From: Lineus longissimus
Taxonomy: Eukaryota > Nemertea > Pilidiophora > Heteronemertea > Lineidae
NCBI RefSeq assembly: GCF_910592395.1
Contig: NC_088308.1
Span: forward strand, 496,001-560,000
DNA: 64,000 nucleotides
Direction of reading: 5' to 3'
Below the pieces are notes generated by a model that did no database searches, had not been told where the DNA came from, and saw nothing but the letters and a program-made list of their open reading frames with translations. The translations under genes and the position numbers were made by a program. Numbering within the stretch: the stretch's first letter is position 1; every line of letters starts with the position of its first letter. Positions 34,097 through 45,737 of the stretch are shown in pieces.

Positions 34097-34121
34097 AACG
34101 TCTATCCAGCTGCGGCTGGTA

Positions 34122-34127
34122 CTTATA
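34122..34127 (-). promoter_or_regulatory. TATA box of the mini-globin gene
   Basis: TATAAG on the minus strand (context CCTATAAGTACC), about 30 bases before the inferred transcription start and just upstream of a splice donor that pairs with the acceptor next to the globin ATG. Confidence 0.5.
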
Positions 34128-36105
34128 GGAAACGCCTAGGAAAATTTTCCTCAGCCAATGAAAATTGAGTCTCGCATCCAGGCTAGGAATCACCTTGGCC
34201 ACAGTCTCAATGTCATCCGTCCACGTGTGGTGAATTTTCCAAGCTCACTCTCCAAGCGCCATTTCAGCATTTCCTCTCTGCCCGCATCAGCTTCATCGCT
34301 GTTGACGTCACTGTACATCACTGGTTTGTACAGGTAAAAACTTGCCGAAAAACACAACAAACGTAATTGTGGCAATTTAGAGAGTGTCAGTGATAATGAT
34401 CGTCAGGATGTATCCAAATACATGTTTTTGGTATAGTTTGCAACAATAATTCCCAAGATGTGCACGCTTCATACTGGACTGAGAGTTGACCTCGTAAATA
34501 ACAAATTCTGTGTTGTTATACGCAATGCCCTTCAAACTAAAAAATGTGATTTCACAACTCTTACCATATATTTAGAACTAGAAATGGCCCGAGTGCCATC
34601 CTGCCTCATTCAGGCGGTAATGGCGGCCAATTTCAGCAGGGACGGAACGACATCATCAATAGTTAGAATTTCCGATCATGTGAGGAGAATGTTCAAACTG
34701 CCTCCCGGTAAAGGCAGCGGCCTCCCCAGATGAAGGCAGCGGGTCTGAAGGAAAACAAACAGATATTCTAATCGAGCCCTGCGAAAAAAAAAACTTGTTC
34801 CACATGTGTCACTTTGTGAACAAATACAAACGTCTGGATGGCACCTAACTGTCAACTACATGCCTCGCCTCAGCCTCGTCGACGAGATGTGTTGTTATTG
34901 AGCAAAACATTTTTAACCATTATTCGGAAGAAAAAAACATCCAGTTTTAGGCCTACGTCTTCCGTATTCGTTTGATTTTTCTAGTGGCTCAGGTAAATAG
35001 AAATGAACAGTCCGCATTGCAGTTAATACGTAGACATATTCGCTGAAACTTGACATTCATAATATTTGATACAGCTGTTTCGTGCAAAACTGACCATGTA
35101 TTCTTGACAATAAAAGCATAATGTGTGTCTACACACCGGTGGCACTGTGAAAATCAAGTACGTATTTACACGATTTAAAGTTCATAAGTACGTAGTTCAA
35201 TTTGAACATATGTTTTTTGAACATATGTTTTTTGAACATTTAAGAGGGAAAATCTCAGCTCCATTGGGCCAAAGTCTGTTGTTTTGTTGATGTAACTGAT
35301 TCATCCCAAATTGGGATTATGTTTGGCCTTGGTTTCAGACAGACTAAATACCAGTCAAATTAAGGGTTAAGGATAACTTTAGTGTTAGAAGCTAGATAGT
35401 TGTTCACAGGTTGGCTTAGGCAAAGGGTTAAGGGGTTACTATTTTCGCTCAGACTATTTACCCCTAATGGGTACAAAACGTCCGTGGAGAGAAATATTGC
35501 CCGTTAGGATCATGATATTGCTGTGGAACCCCTTTTGATCGATGCCAGGGGATATAGAGCCGGTGGAACAAAGAAGCCCATGGCACTATGGAATAGAGAA
35601 GCCCTATGGGACATAGATTTAATCCCCACAACAATCTGTGATGTCATAAACGAGAATCTCAAGAACATTGGGTATGAAACATTCTTTTGAGAAAATTGTA
35701 CTTCATTATTGTTACCAAGAACAAATTGGAACGACACGCATTCATGGCAGTCTGTCAAGGAATAAATTAGATTTTCAGCAAAGTCAGTATAGCTAAAAAG
35801 AACAACTGATGAGGTGCCCTTCGTTTGTCCCTACAAGGACGAACTCTTGAGACGATAACAATTAGGTTAATAAGCAACAGTCAGACATGATTGACAGTTG
35901 GCACAGTTCTATCAATATCAAGTTATGAAGAAAAAGTCTGTCTGTGCCGTGCAGACTGCATCAATACAACAGTACTGAAGCATATACACTTAAGTCGAGT
36001 CTACTTTGAAAATGATGGACAATTTGAGCCCGAAATCAATACCGCCATAAGGCTGATGTTTTAGGTCAATTGTGATGGACGTGCATCTGAATACATTTGG
36101 AATTA
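34128..36105. other. Intergenic, nothing recognised except a short tandem repeat
   Basis: A 15-bp unit (GAACATATGTTTTTT) occurs at 35204 and 35219 and partly at 35234. Otherwise no gene or RNA was recognised. Confidence 0.45.
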
Positions 36106-36262
36106 ATGAGAGTAGTCGCTGATGCGTTGTCCTCATAACCCGCACCTCGTTGGTCCGACTCCCAGGAGAACAACTTACTGATTCAGTGTCCTTGTGCAAG
36201 ACACATAACACTTCAGTGGCTCTCTTAACCTTGGAGAATAAAATGGCTACCGATGAAACAAT
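36106..36262 (+). mobile_element. SINE: tRNA-like head plus conserved core
   Basis: A B-box-like GTTGGTCCGACTCCC near 36149 is followed by TGTCCTTGTGCAAGACACAT (36187). The latter is the conserved core phrase found in many invertebrate tRNA-SINEs (usually TGTCCTTGGGCAAGACACTT). The end near AATAAAATGGCTACC is the likely tail. Degenerate copy; exact borders not determined. Confidence 0.55.
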
Positions 36263-39200
36263 TGAAATGTCCCCCTGGGAAAGAGTGTCCTACCCTGTGG
36301 AATAAGAAATTTGTCGACAAGTTTTTACTAGCGTATTAGCGGTAACCAGCAAGAACAAGCTGTAGGCAGAAGGTAGTTTAAACACAAAGAGTTCTGAATT
36401 ATCTAGTAACTTTATTAATTTTATGGGCCTTGTTTACCTTTTCACTCCAAGGTAAAACTATGTAGGGATGCTGACGACTGAAATGTAATTGCCGACATGC
36501 CCAATTGTATGGTAACGAATTAAAGTCCAGATTCATTAGACTCGAACCTTCAAGGAGATTATTTTGGCGCACAATATAATCATGTTCCTGTAACATTTTT
36601 GGGTGTATCCCATTTCGGTATTTCGAGACAGCAGGCAGAAAGGGAGACCAGGAGTTTCAATAGGAGAAAAACGTATCAATGTGCTGTTCACTGTTCAGAA
36701 GCAATGAGGGGAAACCCTAAGAAACGAAAACACTCAACAACTTGACATCGACCGGGACATATCCTACCTTTCCTACCACGCAGGGCAGACAGGTTCAAGT
36801 GAGCTCCTCCTGAGATGCCCGAGATAGTTCATGGTAATAACTCTAGGATTTGTTTATACAATGCTCATCGAGTTCCCCTGAAATGTTTTTGAGTGGACTA
36901 GGAGGTAAAGTTGTTGAATCTTGCCAACCAGACAATAATAGGCCTGACTCTGTTTACGTGTCGAGTTCCGAACTGGTTCATGACAGGCCTGAAGTCAAAC
37001 TTGAAAGACTCAGTCAACATACTCAGTCAAAAGAGGGTGAGAGAGGTCCTGGGAACGTAACAGTGAGAGCTCAGGGAGTAATTTGGAAGACAACGTATCA
37101 CTCTGGTTATACCATCGTCTTCCATAGACTGAAAACAGACTCTAGCCCAAAATGTCGGTAGACGAGCACTGACCTACCTCTACAGTTGGATCATTAAGCA
37201 CGTGGCCAATCGGTAGATTGTTTACTTTTTTGATATGATAATTTGATAACCCTAGTCACAATTATTGCAAAATGATGAGCTTATTTAACTCTCAATGTTA
37301 ATGTTGTTTTTCATTGCCGTCAGCTCGCGAGACAACATAACCTTCAAATGTCAACCGTAATGAACAGATGTTTTCTGTGTTTTCTCCCTCAATATATCAT
37401 GTTCATTTATTAATTATCCGATTCATCAGTATCCCAGGTCGAATTAACTGGACACATTTAATTCAATATCAATAATCAATGATTGACAAGCAACTGCCTT
37501 TTGCACAAAAACACAGAATTGATTATGCTCGATGTAATTTTATGCGCATCAGTTCATAGTACACGTAATAGGGTCTTTACCTTGAAAATGTGGGCCAAAT
37601 CTATATGTGGTCCACGAATGGTTGATAAATGATTTGACCCATATACACGGACTGATCTCGAAATACGCAGTTCCTTTTATTTTGGTACCCTTACAGTAGT
37701 GGGAGTTACATATCAAAACTGCAGTTCTTCTACCTTTTGTCAATGGTTTTTCATCTGCTTTATCATTCATTGCCTTGGGCCACGTAAATTTCACTTGGTT
37801 TCAGACCCCAAATTATTTCACTTTCCTTTCGAAGGGGTTGCCTTATCAACATTATTCAACCCAGTGGGCTAGAAATCGTACTATCATCAACCTGATAATG
37901 CGCGAGAAATACTAAATTACCATCAAAATACGTTGTGAACAACTATACTTTCTGAGAAGCATACTCGTTTTTTATGAGCTGCGCTTTGAAAAATTCTTTG
38001 TACTATCATCTCGGCGATAGGCCTGTATATTTAATCCTATTCAAATTCAACACTTGTGCTGTACAATGTACCTCGGAGGATGTGCACAGCTGCATGTATT
38101 CAGTGCTCAGGGCGTTTCCATGTCGACTAGCTAGGTGCCTGGGAAAAGGCCTGGACGCCTGGGAAAAGGCCTGGACAACTGGAGCAACAACTGTCTGCGT
38201 CCTATCCGTGTCTGCTTCGTAGAAATTTGACTCAGTTGACTTAGTAATATTGCCCTATTTTTCATGAGTCTCATTCCAACAGCGCCACCACCCGTTTACC
38301 ATAGCAAATAATGAAAAATCGTTTAAAAATTCGTATTGTAGTAAATCAAGACTGCAGTACACTTTGTGAATTTCAAATATTGCCGGCTCGGATCGATGGG
38401 GGCTCACCAGTGGCATTCATTGCAGTGCACGCCCCCTCTTTTTCTCGTCTCCTGAATGAGCCCCTGAATTGTATGTACATCGATACATCAACAAATCAAA
38501 TGGGTGGCTTCATACATCAGACTAATGGATCGAATTGATTCGTCTCTCTCTCTCTCCTCTTTGAGTCCTCGGGAGTTAAAACAACGATGATCGATGATAA
38601 GTTGCACTTTTGTAGAGCGGTGTAGCAGTAGAAAATGACCCCGTGGAAAAAGTGTCCGGGCCTATCATATTCTGACGACTTACTGCAAATTGTTCTGTAG
38701 AGACGACGACCGTCAATACCTTAAAGATTTGAAGCGCATTCTTTGGTGCCTGTATGTTATACCTTCACATGTTAACTTCGGCTAAGAATAGTTTAGTTAC
38801 AGACGACTTTCTCTCAAAGGCCGTAAATAACCAACCGCAGCACCTTTATCGACAGTTAGTTTAGATAGTTCGTGAAAATGGGTCGGTCATGTCAGTAAGA
38901 AATAAGGCAGAGCAGCAAAAAATTAACAGAAGCGTGAATGATCAGTGCCGGTTTCCGCTAATATGATAACGCCGCCACTATACATTAGATGGAAAAGAAC
39001 TGATCACAACAGTATCAGGCCACGTGGAGGACTCAAGTGCTCCTTTCTATCGGTGTACCTTTACATTTACCGTGTTAAGACATGTTTGTAGAATCTGACA
39101 GGTAGAAAACAACAGACTGCTGGAAAATGATGATCATGTGCAAGTTTTCTGCTAATACGTCTACGCACCGCCACGGTAGGTCGGTAAAACTGCCCCAACA

Positions 39201-39324
39201 TCAAGCTGCGTGGGAGACTCATGTGGCTCATTCTCACAGTGATGACTCAAAATGAAATACAGTTACGGGCCAGAGACTAGCTAGCCAGAAGCCTTTGTGG
39301 CAGGAGCAATTTTATGGGTGAAAG
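36263..39324. other. Intergenic with a small tandem duplication
   Basis: A 20-bp unit (GCCTGGGAAAAGGCCTGGAC) is repeated twice in tandem at 38137-38176. A (TC)n tract lies near 38545. Open frames, the longest 36850-37161, match no family I recognise. Confidence 0.45.
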
Positions 39325-39354
39325 CAGCAGTGTATGACCGGTCATACACTGCTG
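39325..39354. repeat. Perfect 30-bp palindrome without spacer
   Basis: CAGCAGTGTATGACC is followed immediately by its reverse complement. Such a site could bind a dimeric factor or form a cruciform, or it may be the centre of a foldback element. No flanking gene explains it. Confidence 0.9.
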
Positions 39355-40889
39355 GTGAAAGGTACCGAAAGAAAGCATATTTGACCACTTTAAAGATCAG
39401 AGACAAAGACTCAAGACAAAAGATCCCGGCGAATGTATTTTGGCTGGTAACAGTATGTTACAGTTTGTGTCAACACCGCGAGTCTTGGGGTTGGAAATCA
39501 CCGTATCTCATTTATTTACATGGCTCACAAGAGTTTAATCTATACTTGATAGTACTATTATAGAAAATTGTCAAATAGTGTACTTGTATCTAATCTGACG
39601 ATGCGGACATTTGGATGGGTAAGAAGTAATCCCCGGATATAGAAGTTGCGAGGCTGCTGTAAGCCTCCGCGTTCATCCGCATGGCGGCACGATAATCGGG
39701 ATCACAAGAAGATTCCGTGAGGCAGACTTGGCAGTGATTTTAACGGATCACGATGGCGTGTGTCAAAGCAACTCACTTCATTGTTGACTTTCAATCTATC
39801 TGAAATTATCACGGCATCATCTGTTTTGTCAGCTGCATGTTCACTCGACATGAACGGAACTCTCGATGCGTTGCTTATGATCTTTGAATCATTATTTTGT
39901 GCCAGATAAGCTGCAAAGCGGAATACTCATTTAGAAAGGTATTTCCTGGCTATGATCAAATAGTTGTCAAAGATGTGTCGAGTTGTGTACATAGCGGACA
40001 TGCAAGTCAATACTGTTAAAAGGTTTCTATTGCAGAATGATAATTGGATACATAACAAATATATCCCTACGTTGTTTACGGTGTAAACAGCATTGGCAAG
40101 GACCAGCAAACGCTCACTGATTGGCATGAAATCTAATTTAATGAACCACGTTAACCCCCAAAACGGCTTGAGGCGACTCACTTAGTATCGTCGATAACAA
40201 GGTGAACCCTTGAGGCTTCAGAAACTTCATTCTCTCATTGAGACATGGCATTGCCTCCCGTATGCTGTGGCGCCGTCTCGTGTGAAACCACGAACTTGTA
40301 AACATATTGTGAGTGTAGATGGATGTCGCTTGTGGACATTCACCAACTATCTCGCTTTTTGTGAACCGAGTACAGCTGGCGACCTCATCATCGTACAATG
40401 TTAAGGTCCAGAAACTATCAAAGAAAGAACTCACTATTGACACAGCCTTTTTGCCTCGTGGTAAACTCGTAATCACCTGTCCGTCCGGCTGCCCATGCCC
40501 ACTTCGAATCCAAAACTGCATATTGGGATGAGATTATATCTATAAAATTCACAACAACATTCATGTTCAATATATCACTAAGATTCACCAGATAAACTAT
40601 GCATGACCAAAATATCGCACACAATGTTCGGAAATTCAGACGTGTAAACTATATTCCACCCACATATCTACACAGGAGCGCACACACCGTGTGTTCGTCT
40701 TGTCCTCTTGCCATTGCCCTCTTGCATTATGTTACATCATCATTTATTGTGGTCACAATGCGCTGGAATATTGGTAATCCTGACGATAAGCAATGACTCA
40801 AGCACTCGCAGCGCCATCTGCCTTCAAATCCGTGAACAAATCAGTGAATAACCTATCGTCGCTCAACATGCTCAAGGACTAATTTTCAT
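39355..40889. other. Intergenic, nothing recognised
   Basis: A 127-codon minus-strand frame at 40138-40521 has no recognisable motif, signal peptide or splice support and is not called. Confidence 0.4.
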
Positions 40890-41060
40890 ATAGACCATCT
40901 CTGCAAGCCAGGTACACATTTAGTTCCATTTACTCCTTGGTTAAAAGAAGCTGGTAGGGTTCAGTGCTTTGCCCCGAGGCAAAGAGATTTAACAGTGCTG
41001 ATCGAGTTGAACCTAGGATCTCCTGGGTATAAGCCCATGAACTTATGCCACGGCTTCCTC
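40890..41060 (-). mobile_element. tRNA-SINE with conserved core and tail
   Basis: On the minus strand a tRNA-like head (AAGCCGTGGCATAAGTTCATG ... CTAGGTTCAACTCG, B box) precedes TTGCCTCGGGGCAAAGCACTG, then AACCCTACC and TAAATGGAACTAAATGTGTACC followed by CTGGC. This order and wording match the usual invertebrate SINE layout (head, GGGCAAGGCACT core, GGTACCTGGC tail). Borders are approximate. Confidence 0.6.
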
Positions 41061-42174
41061 TCATGGACTACTTATTAACTGACTCATTGGAATGTAATAG
41101 GTTTCCTTGGTGAAATAAATGCAGCAGTGTTTCGAAGTCTCTCTACGAATACGGAGACCGAGCAAGGACCTTAGGCCAGAGCAGCAAGTGACTATCTGTT
41201 GGGTAGAAGCTGAGTTGAATGAAAAAGCGTGACAGTTCAGGTTTCGCCTCGCACAGTCAGCTACAAACATGGCCAGCACTGAAAGGGTTAACATGATTCC
41301 ATGCTGATACCTGCAAGGGCAAAGTAAAAGCCGAGTGTTTATGAAAGTATCGTGTCACAAGTGGGCAACAACAGGGTAATTGTCCTTGATTAATTTGCAG
41401 TCACCCCAAAGGCGGCCAGCGTTGTGAAAACAACGCTGATGGCAGCAAAGCATTCCTACTAGAGCCAACCTCTCATCAGTTTAATCTCTTTCGTGGATAT
41501 TGATTATCTCGCGTGTTTTCTTTGTGTAGTTTTTGCTCAAGCACTGCCGATTTCATAAAAGGCTCATAAGTGTGTACATAAATGGAATCTTTCAAACGGG
41601 AAAAATCTTATTTCACTGAAATCCTTCGAAAAACCATGAAGCTCACACAACCGATGCTGGAGATGATGCCGTCGAGTCAACACCAATGGTTTATACAGAC
41701 CTCGTGTGATGTGCAGCTTTGTTATATGCCAGATTGAGGACTTGTATTTCATTAAGAGCCCCTAACAGTATCATAAATAGTGCGGGTGTAGTATCCCCCG
41801 CCCCCGGAAAAGATTTCGCTATTTCGCCCTCGCCGCAAATTTGTCATGGTGTCCGAGTCATGCTAGTCATCTCCTGAGGATGTTTTATTGATGCCCCTGG
41901 TATTTAGCCACAGGCACTGGTGCAGGTAATGGTCTCGTTCATACCACGTTCCGGTCAGCTGGATGAAGAATATGAGTGCCGTTTATCATTACCCCGCCAG
42001 AGCCCAATATTAACCCTGAAGAATCGGTAGCCTGAGAAGTTATTAGAAGTGTCCGTGCATCAACGAAAGGTTGAGCACTGTGTTACATGGAAATGTAATT
42101 TTCAATTTACATGAGATTCAATGCGCGCCCTGACTGGTCACCTTATGTTTACCACATTTATGTAAATGGTTCTA
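41061..42174. other. Intergenic, nothing recognised except a small hairpin
   Basis: A 9-bp inverted repeat (CAGCGTTGT/ACAACGCTG) with a GAAA loop lies at 41417-41438. No gene is seen. Confidence 0.45.
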
Positions 42175-42417
42175 CTGAGGCGGCCACTTCCTAGTGTTCT
42201 ATCAGTCCACATGAGAACTTCTGAGACTAGGATGTTAGGTAAGTGGTGGTGAAGCCTGAGGCGGCCACTTGCTAGTGTTCTATCAGTCCACATGAGAACT
42301 TCTGAGACTAGGATGTTAGGTAAGTGGTGGTGAAGCCTGAGGCGGCCACTTGCTAGTGTTCTATCAGTCCACATGAGAACTTCTGAGACTAGGATGTTAG
42401 GTAAGTGGTGGTGAAGC
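42175..42417 (+). repeat. Minisatellite, three 81-bp units
   Basis: Three near-identical 81-bp units start at 42175, 42256 and 42337 (CTGAGGCGGCCACTT...). They differ at about one base (CTTCCTAG in unit 1, CTTGCTAG in the others). Because 81 is a multiple of three, the minus strand stays open through the array as a 27-aa repeat (SEVLMWTDRTLASGRLRLHH...). CCACTT and AAGTGG near the unit ends can pair, so each unit could form a hairpin. No promoter or codon evidence shows that it is translated. Confidence 0.9.
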
Positions 42418-43293
42418 TACAAAAAAGAAAAATTATGGAATAGGTTACCAGAGTGGCTTGGAATTTTAGTCAATTTTTTCTCCTGTTAAAGATTAGGCTA
42501 TGAATACTTAAAAGAAGACGGCAGCAAGGAAGACCTTGTCGATAAATCCAATCTGATAGACTGCTGTATCTGTTGATAGATTACTATTTATTTTCTCTCC
42601 TGAATAGCCTCTATCAAAGTCAGTCATCACAGCCTATAGGCATACACTTATGAATGTTTACAACTTCTATCTAGCGGTTAATATGAGTAAGTATTCTGCC
42701 CTCGGGGTTGCAAAATATACAACTTTCTGTGAATTATAGACAAATACCCAAAGTAAGTAGTTCTCTACAAAACATACTTCCTGGTAATCTGGGGTTACTA
42801 GCACTGCAGAAAGTAATCAGATGATATGACGTATCTGTGCTAGAACTACAAACTATGGCACAGCCCACATCGATGGTACATGTAAGATAGAGAAAAAAAG
42901 CTTTGACGACGCTCGCGTTCACAATAAAAACAGGAGCCAAAATCCAATTACAATTGCTTTCTATTCAAAATTTGAACCGATGAGCGTTATATCTGCCTCA
43001 TATAATTTGACAGCACTTTAAGCGTTCTATTTTCAAGTTAAGGAGATACCGTTACACGTCACTAAATGAAATGGGAAAGAAAATCGGGGTATTTCTTCAT
43101 GCAGAATATTAACTCAAAGAGGTGCTCCTAAAACAGTGGGGCGAACGACCTCCTTCGCCCCCACCCCTCCCCCCGAACGAGACGCGAGACGTATAATGCG
43201 ACTTCTGCATATTCGCATCCGTTTGTTCTGTGCTTCAGTTCGTTAATGCCATATCATCAATATCACATGTATCAAAGCCAATAACACTTGGAG
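42418..43293. other. Intergenic, nothing recognised
   Basis: A C-rich stretch with CCCCTCCCCCC lies near 43165, and TATAATG lies near 43191 upstream of the ORF at 43294. No gene is called. Confidence 0.4.
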
Positions 43294-43620
43294 ATGGCGT
43301 TTTTTGTATCTTTTTGGCAATTACTAATATTATTAGTATCGTGGCGTTACAACCATTCGGGTGAAATACGCCGTGAGACAAGTTCATCCACTTGGACACC
43401 TAATGTATGGCAATGTTTCAGCCAGGTCTTCCTGAAGTCAGGTGTTCCTGTCACCAAGAAGATCCCCCAACATCCCCCGGCTGTCCAAACCAGCGCCCAG
43501 CATTACCTGCCATGCCTTAGCGATCGAAGGGTATGCAAGATTCAAACAGTCAATATTGGAAACACACTTAAAATGCTGCGACACAGGTGTTTCTGCCACA
43601 GTAGAGAAATAAAATGTTGA
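43294..43620 (+). CDS. Speculative secreted Cys-rich ORF, 108 aa
   Basis: Unrecognised. The frame from ATG 43294 starts with a hydrophobic leader (MAFFVSFWQLLILLVSW) and then carries six cysteines in the mature part, four of them in the last third. AATAAA overlaps the last codons before TGA (43618-43620), and a TATAAT-like box lies about 100 bases upstream. The opposite strand is also open, so chance is a real possibility. Codon use is not diagnostic, and no homologous family is recognised. I do not assign a function. Confidence 0.2.
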   Translation: MAFFVSFWQLLILLVSWRYNHSGEIRRETSSSTWTPNVWQCFSQVFLKSGVPVTKKIPQHPPAVQTSAQHYLPCLSDRRVCKIQTVNIGNTLKMLRHRCFCHSREIKC

Positions 43621-44857
43621 CCAAACTATTGGAGCCGGATTCAGGTAGGCATAGCCACGTTGGGACCGCTCTAGTGGTCTAGTAGGCATATCAAAATTGC
43701 TAAATAAGCTGTGCTATCTGGGAAATTGACACTCGAAATCATGCATTAATTCGGCGACAGTTGATATTCGAGAAATATGACGCCAAAAATACATAGCAAT
43801 ATAAATGTACTCAATCAAAATTCGTGAGACCACAAATCATTGTGCTCATCGAACCACTGAATGAGTGATCACGACAATTTATCATCCAATGATCGGCTAC
43901 GAAACTGAAACGCAATCGTCTTCCTTGGAATTGGCAGCGGAGAATTTGCAATGTTTCATTGGTTTTCCCATGCGATAGATTTAATCTTGTCATCATTAAA
44001 AGCAAGATGATGTTGTGGAACCAACGCAGGGCGTTACCAACGGGGGAGACGCAGAGTACAACCTGAAGGAGAAATACTGTAATTCACATCAGGCACATGT
44101 AGCATTGGTAGAAATAAAGTTCTGGGTAAACCTATTCTGGGTTAAAACAACATTTATGTATCTTGCCTCCGTCAAAAAGGCCGGTAAAGTAGGCCTATAT
44201 GTGAGTGTTTTCATGTGCAAGTGTTTCCACTACAATAGATCAGGTCTCGAATGGTTGTTGTTTAGTTATATATATTAGTGGTTGAAACAAATCAAAACGA
44301 TTTTACCCACATTTCACATTTCAAATTAGACTTGGCTAGAATATACTGTTAAGGTAATGAATAATCACAGTCAGCCTCGCACACCGATCTGCCACAAGGA
44401 CGAATGATCTAATGGTGCACTTACGCCAAGGGGGGAAAACTATTACACACCGGCATCTGTCGAGTAACAATGATGTAAAGGAGTTCAACAGCCGGCGGTT
44501 AACCATCATCAAAGTCGGGGACCAATTACTCCGCAGTCGCGTACAAGGCAAATTGCAGCTATTTTCTGGGGTTTTTTAGGAATAGTTCATACGGACCCGA
44601 AAACCAGTTGTGATTATGGGGACGGTATATCACGCATTGAACACAAGTCAGAGTTCTGACTATTACTAGCACATGACAAATTGCACCAGCGGTTTTGTAT
44701 ATGGAGTCATCGTGACAGCAGCCAGGGTGGAATCGCCGGACAAACCTTCTTGAGATGCATGCAATGATTTGCTAGAACCGGCACATACCCACTAATGGAT
44801 GTGAAATAAGTCCTGATAAAGTGATCATTATCAGGATTTTTTTCGGAAATGGTTCTT
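43621..44857. other. Intergenic, nothing recognised
   Basis: Short frames only. A CCTGATAA/TTATCAGG inverted repeat lies at about 44814-44838 just before the MITE. Confidence 0.4.
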
Positions 44858-44977
44858 CAGGGCCCGGTTGTTAAAAACCTTGGCGTTAGGTCTATAAGGG
44901 CTTAACTGAAGCAGATAGAGCGAAGTTAATTTAACGCTAGCGTTAGTGACATATTTTGTTTGAACGACCAGGCCCTG
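44858..44977. mobile_element. MITE with CAGGGCC terminal inverted repeats
   Basis: A 120-bp element begins CAGGGCCCGGTTGTTAAAAA and ends with the imperfect inverse (TTTGTTTGAACGACCAGGCCCTG). The interior holds a TAACGCTAGCGTTA palindrome and TTAACT/AGTTAA pieces, so it folds almost end to end. No coding capacity. The termini look like a common GGGCCCxGTTG class of invertebrate DNA-transposon derivatives; the superfamily is not assigned. Clear target-site duplications were not found. Confidence 0.6.
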
Positions 44978-45709
44978 CTAGTAGTTCTACATAAAAATGA
45001 TGTTAGCATTACAACTTATCCGTCTGATTAAGTGCTAGTGTTGCAAGTGCGTTCAACAAGTATACACCATGTCCTAATCCGGTATATAGAAATACCGCTT
45101 GAATTCATGTGTGGACCGTGCTCACTGGGCACTGGTTCTGACAACCTGGCGATAGTGGGATCTACTTGGTGACATGAACACCTGGCTAGAAGAAGACTCG
45201 CACGAAACTTCGCCACGTTTAAGGTGTTCAAGTGGATGAATTGAGCTCACGGTGCATTCATCCTTATCAGCGTAAAGGAAAAGAAACAATACGTCTAATA
45301 CGATGAAGAAGGGTATGAAAGCAACAATATCTATCTATTGACTATGTAGAACATGTGGTATTGACTGATATAGCAATAAGGCAATGAAAAGGAAAGTCCT
45401 ACAGAACGAGTTGATGAAGCATACATAATTCCCGCCACCGTGCCCGTCTCTATGTTGGAAAAGTGTTGTTCTAATATCAAAATATTTCGACAACTGACAT
45501 GCGGCGAGTGAATCGAGATACCGTTTACAGGGCAAACAGCCAGCTGTATTTTATTAATAAAATCAATTGAATCATCAATGTCTGGAAGTTTCATTGACAT
45601 AGGGATCGCAGAGTCACATGGCCAAAAGAATGAGCTGTGTATCGTAGTGTTGTACGCACCAGTTGTAACCATCGATTGAATCTGAGTGTCTTATGTGTGA
45701 GATGGATTA
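44978..45709. other. Intergenic, nothing recognised
   Basis: A 113-codon minus-strand frame (45331-45672) lacks any recognised motif or splice support. Not called. Confidence 0.4.
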
Positions 45710-45737
45710 CCCCCCCCCCCCCCCCCCCCCACCCCCC
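45710..45737 (+). repeat. Poly-C tract (21 C, A, 6 C)
   Basis: Long homopolymer tract. The complementary strand is G-rich enough for a quadruplex. Length is likely unstable and prone to sequencing error. Confidence 0.9.

Noticed and set aside
40138-40521. 127-codon minus-strand ORF
   Set aside because: Longest unexplained frame in the region but no recognisable domain and no regulatory context.
45331-45672. 113-codon minus-strand ORF
   Set aside because: No motif, leader or splice support; composition is like the surrounding intergenic DNA.
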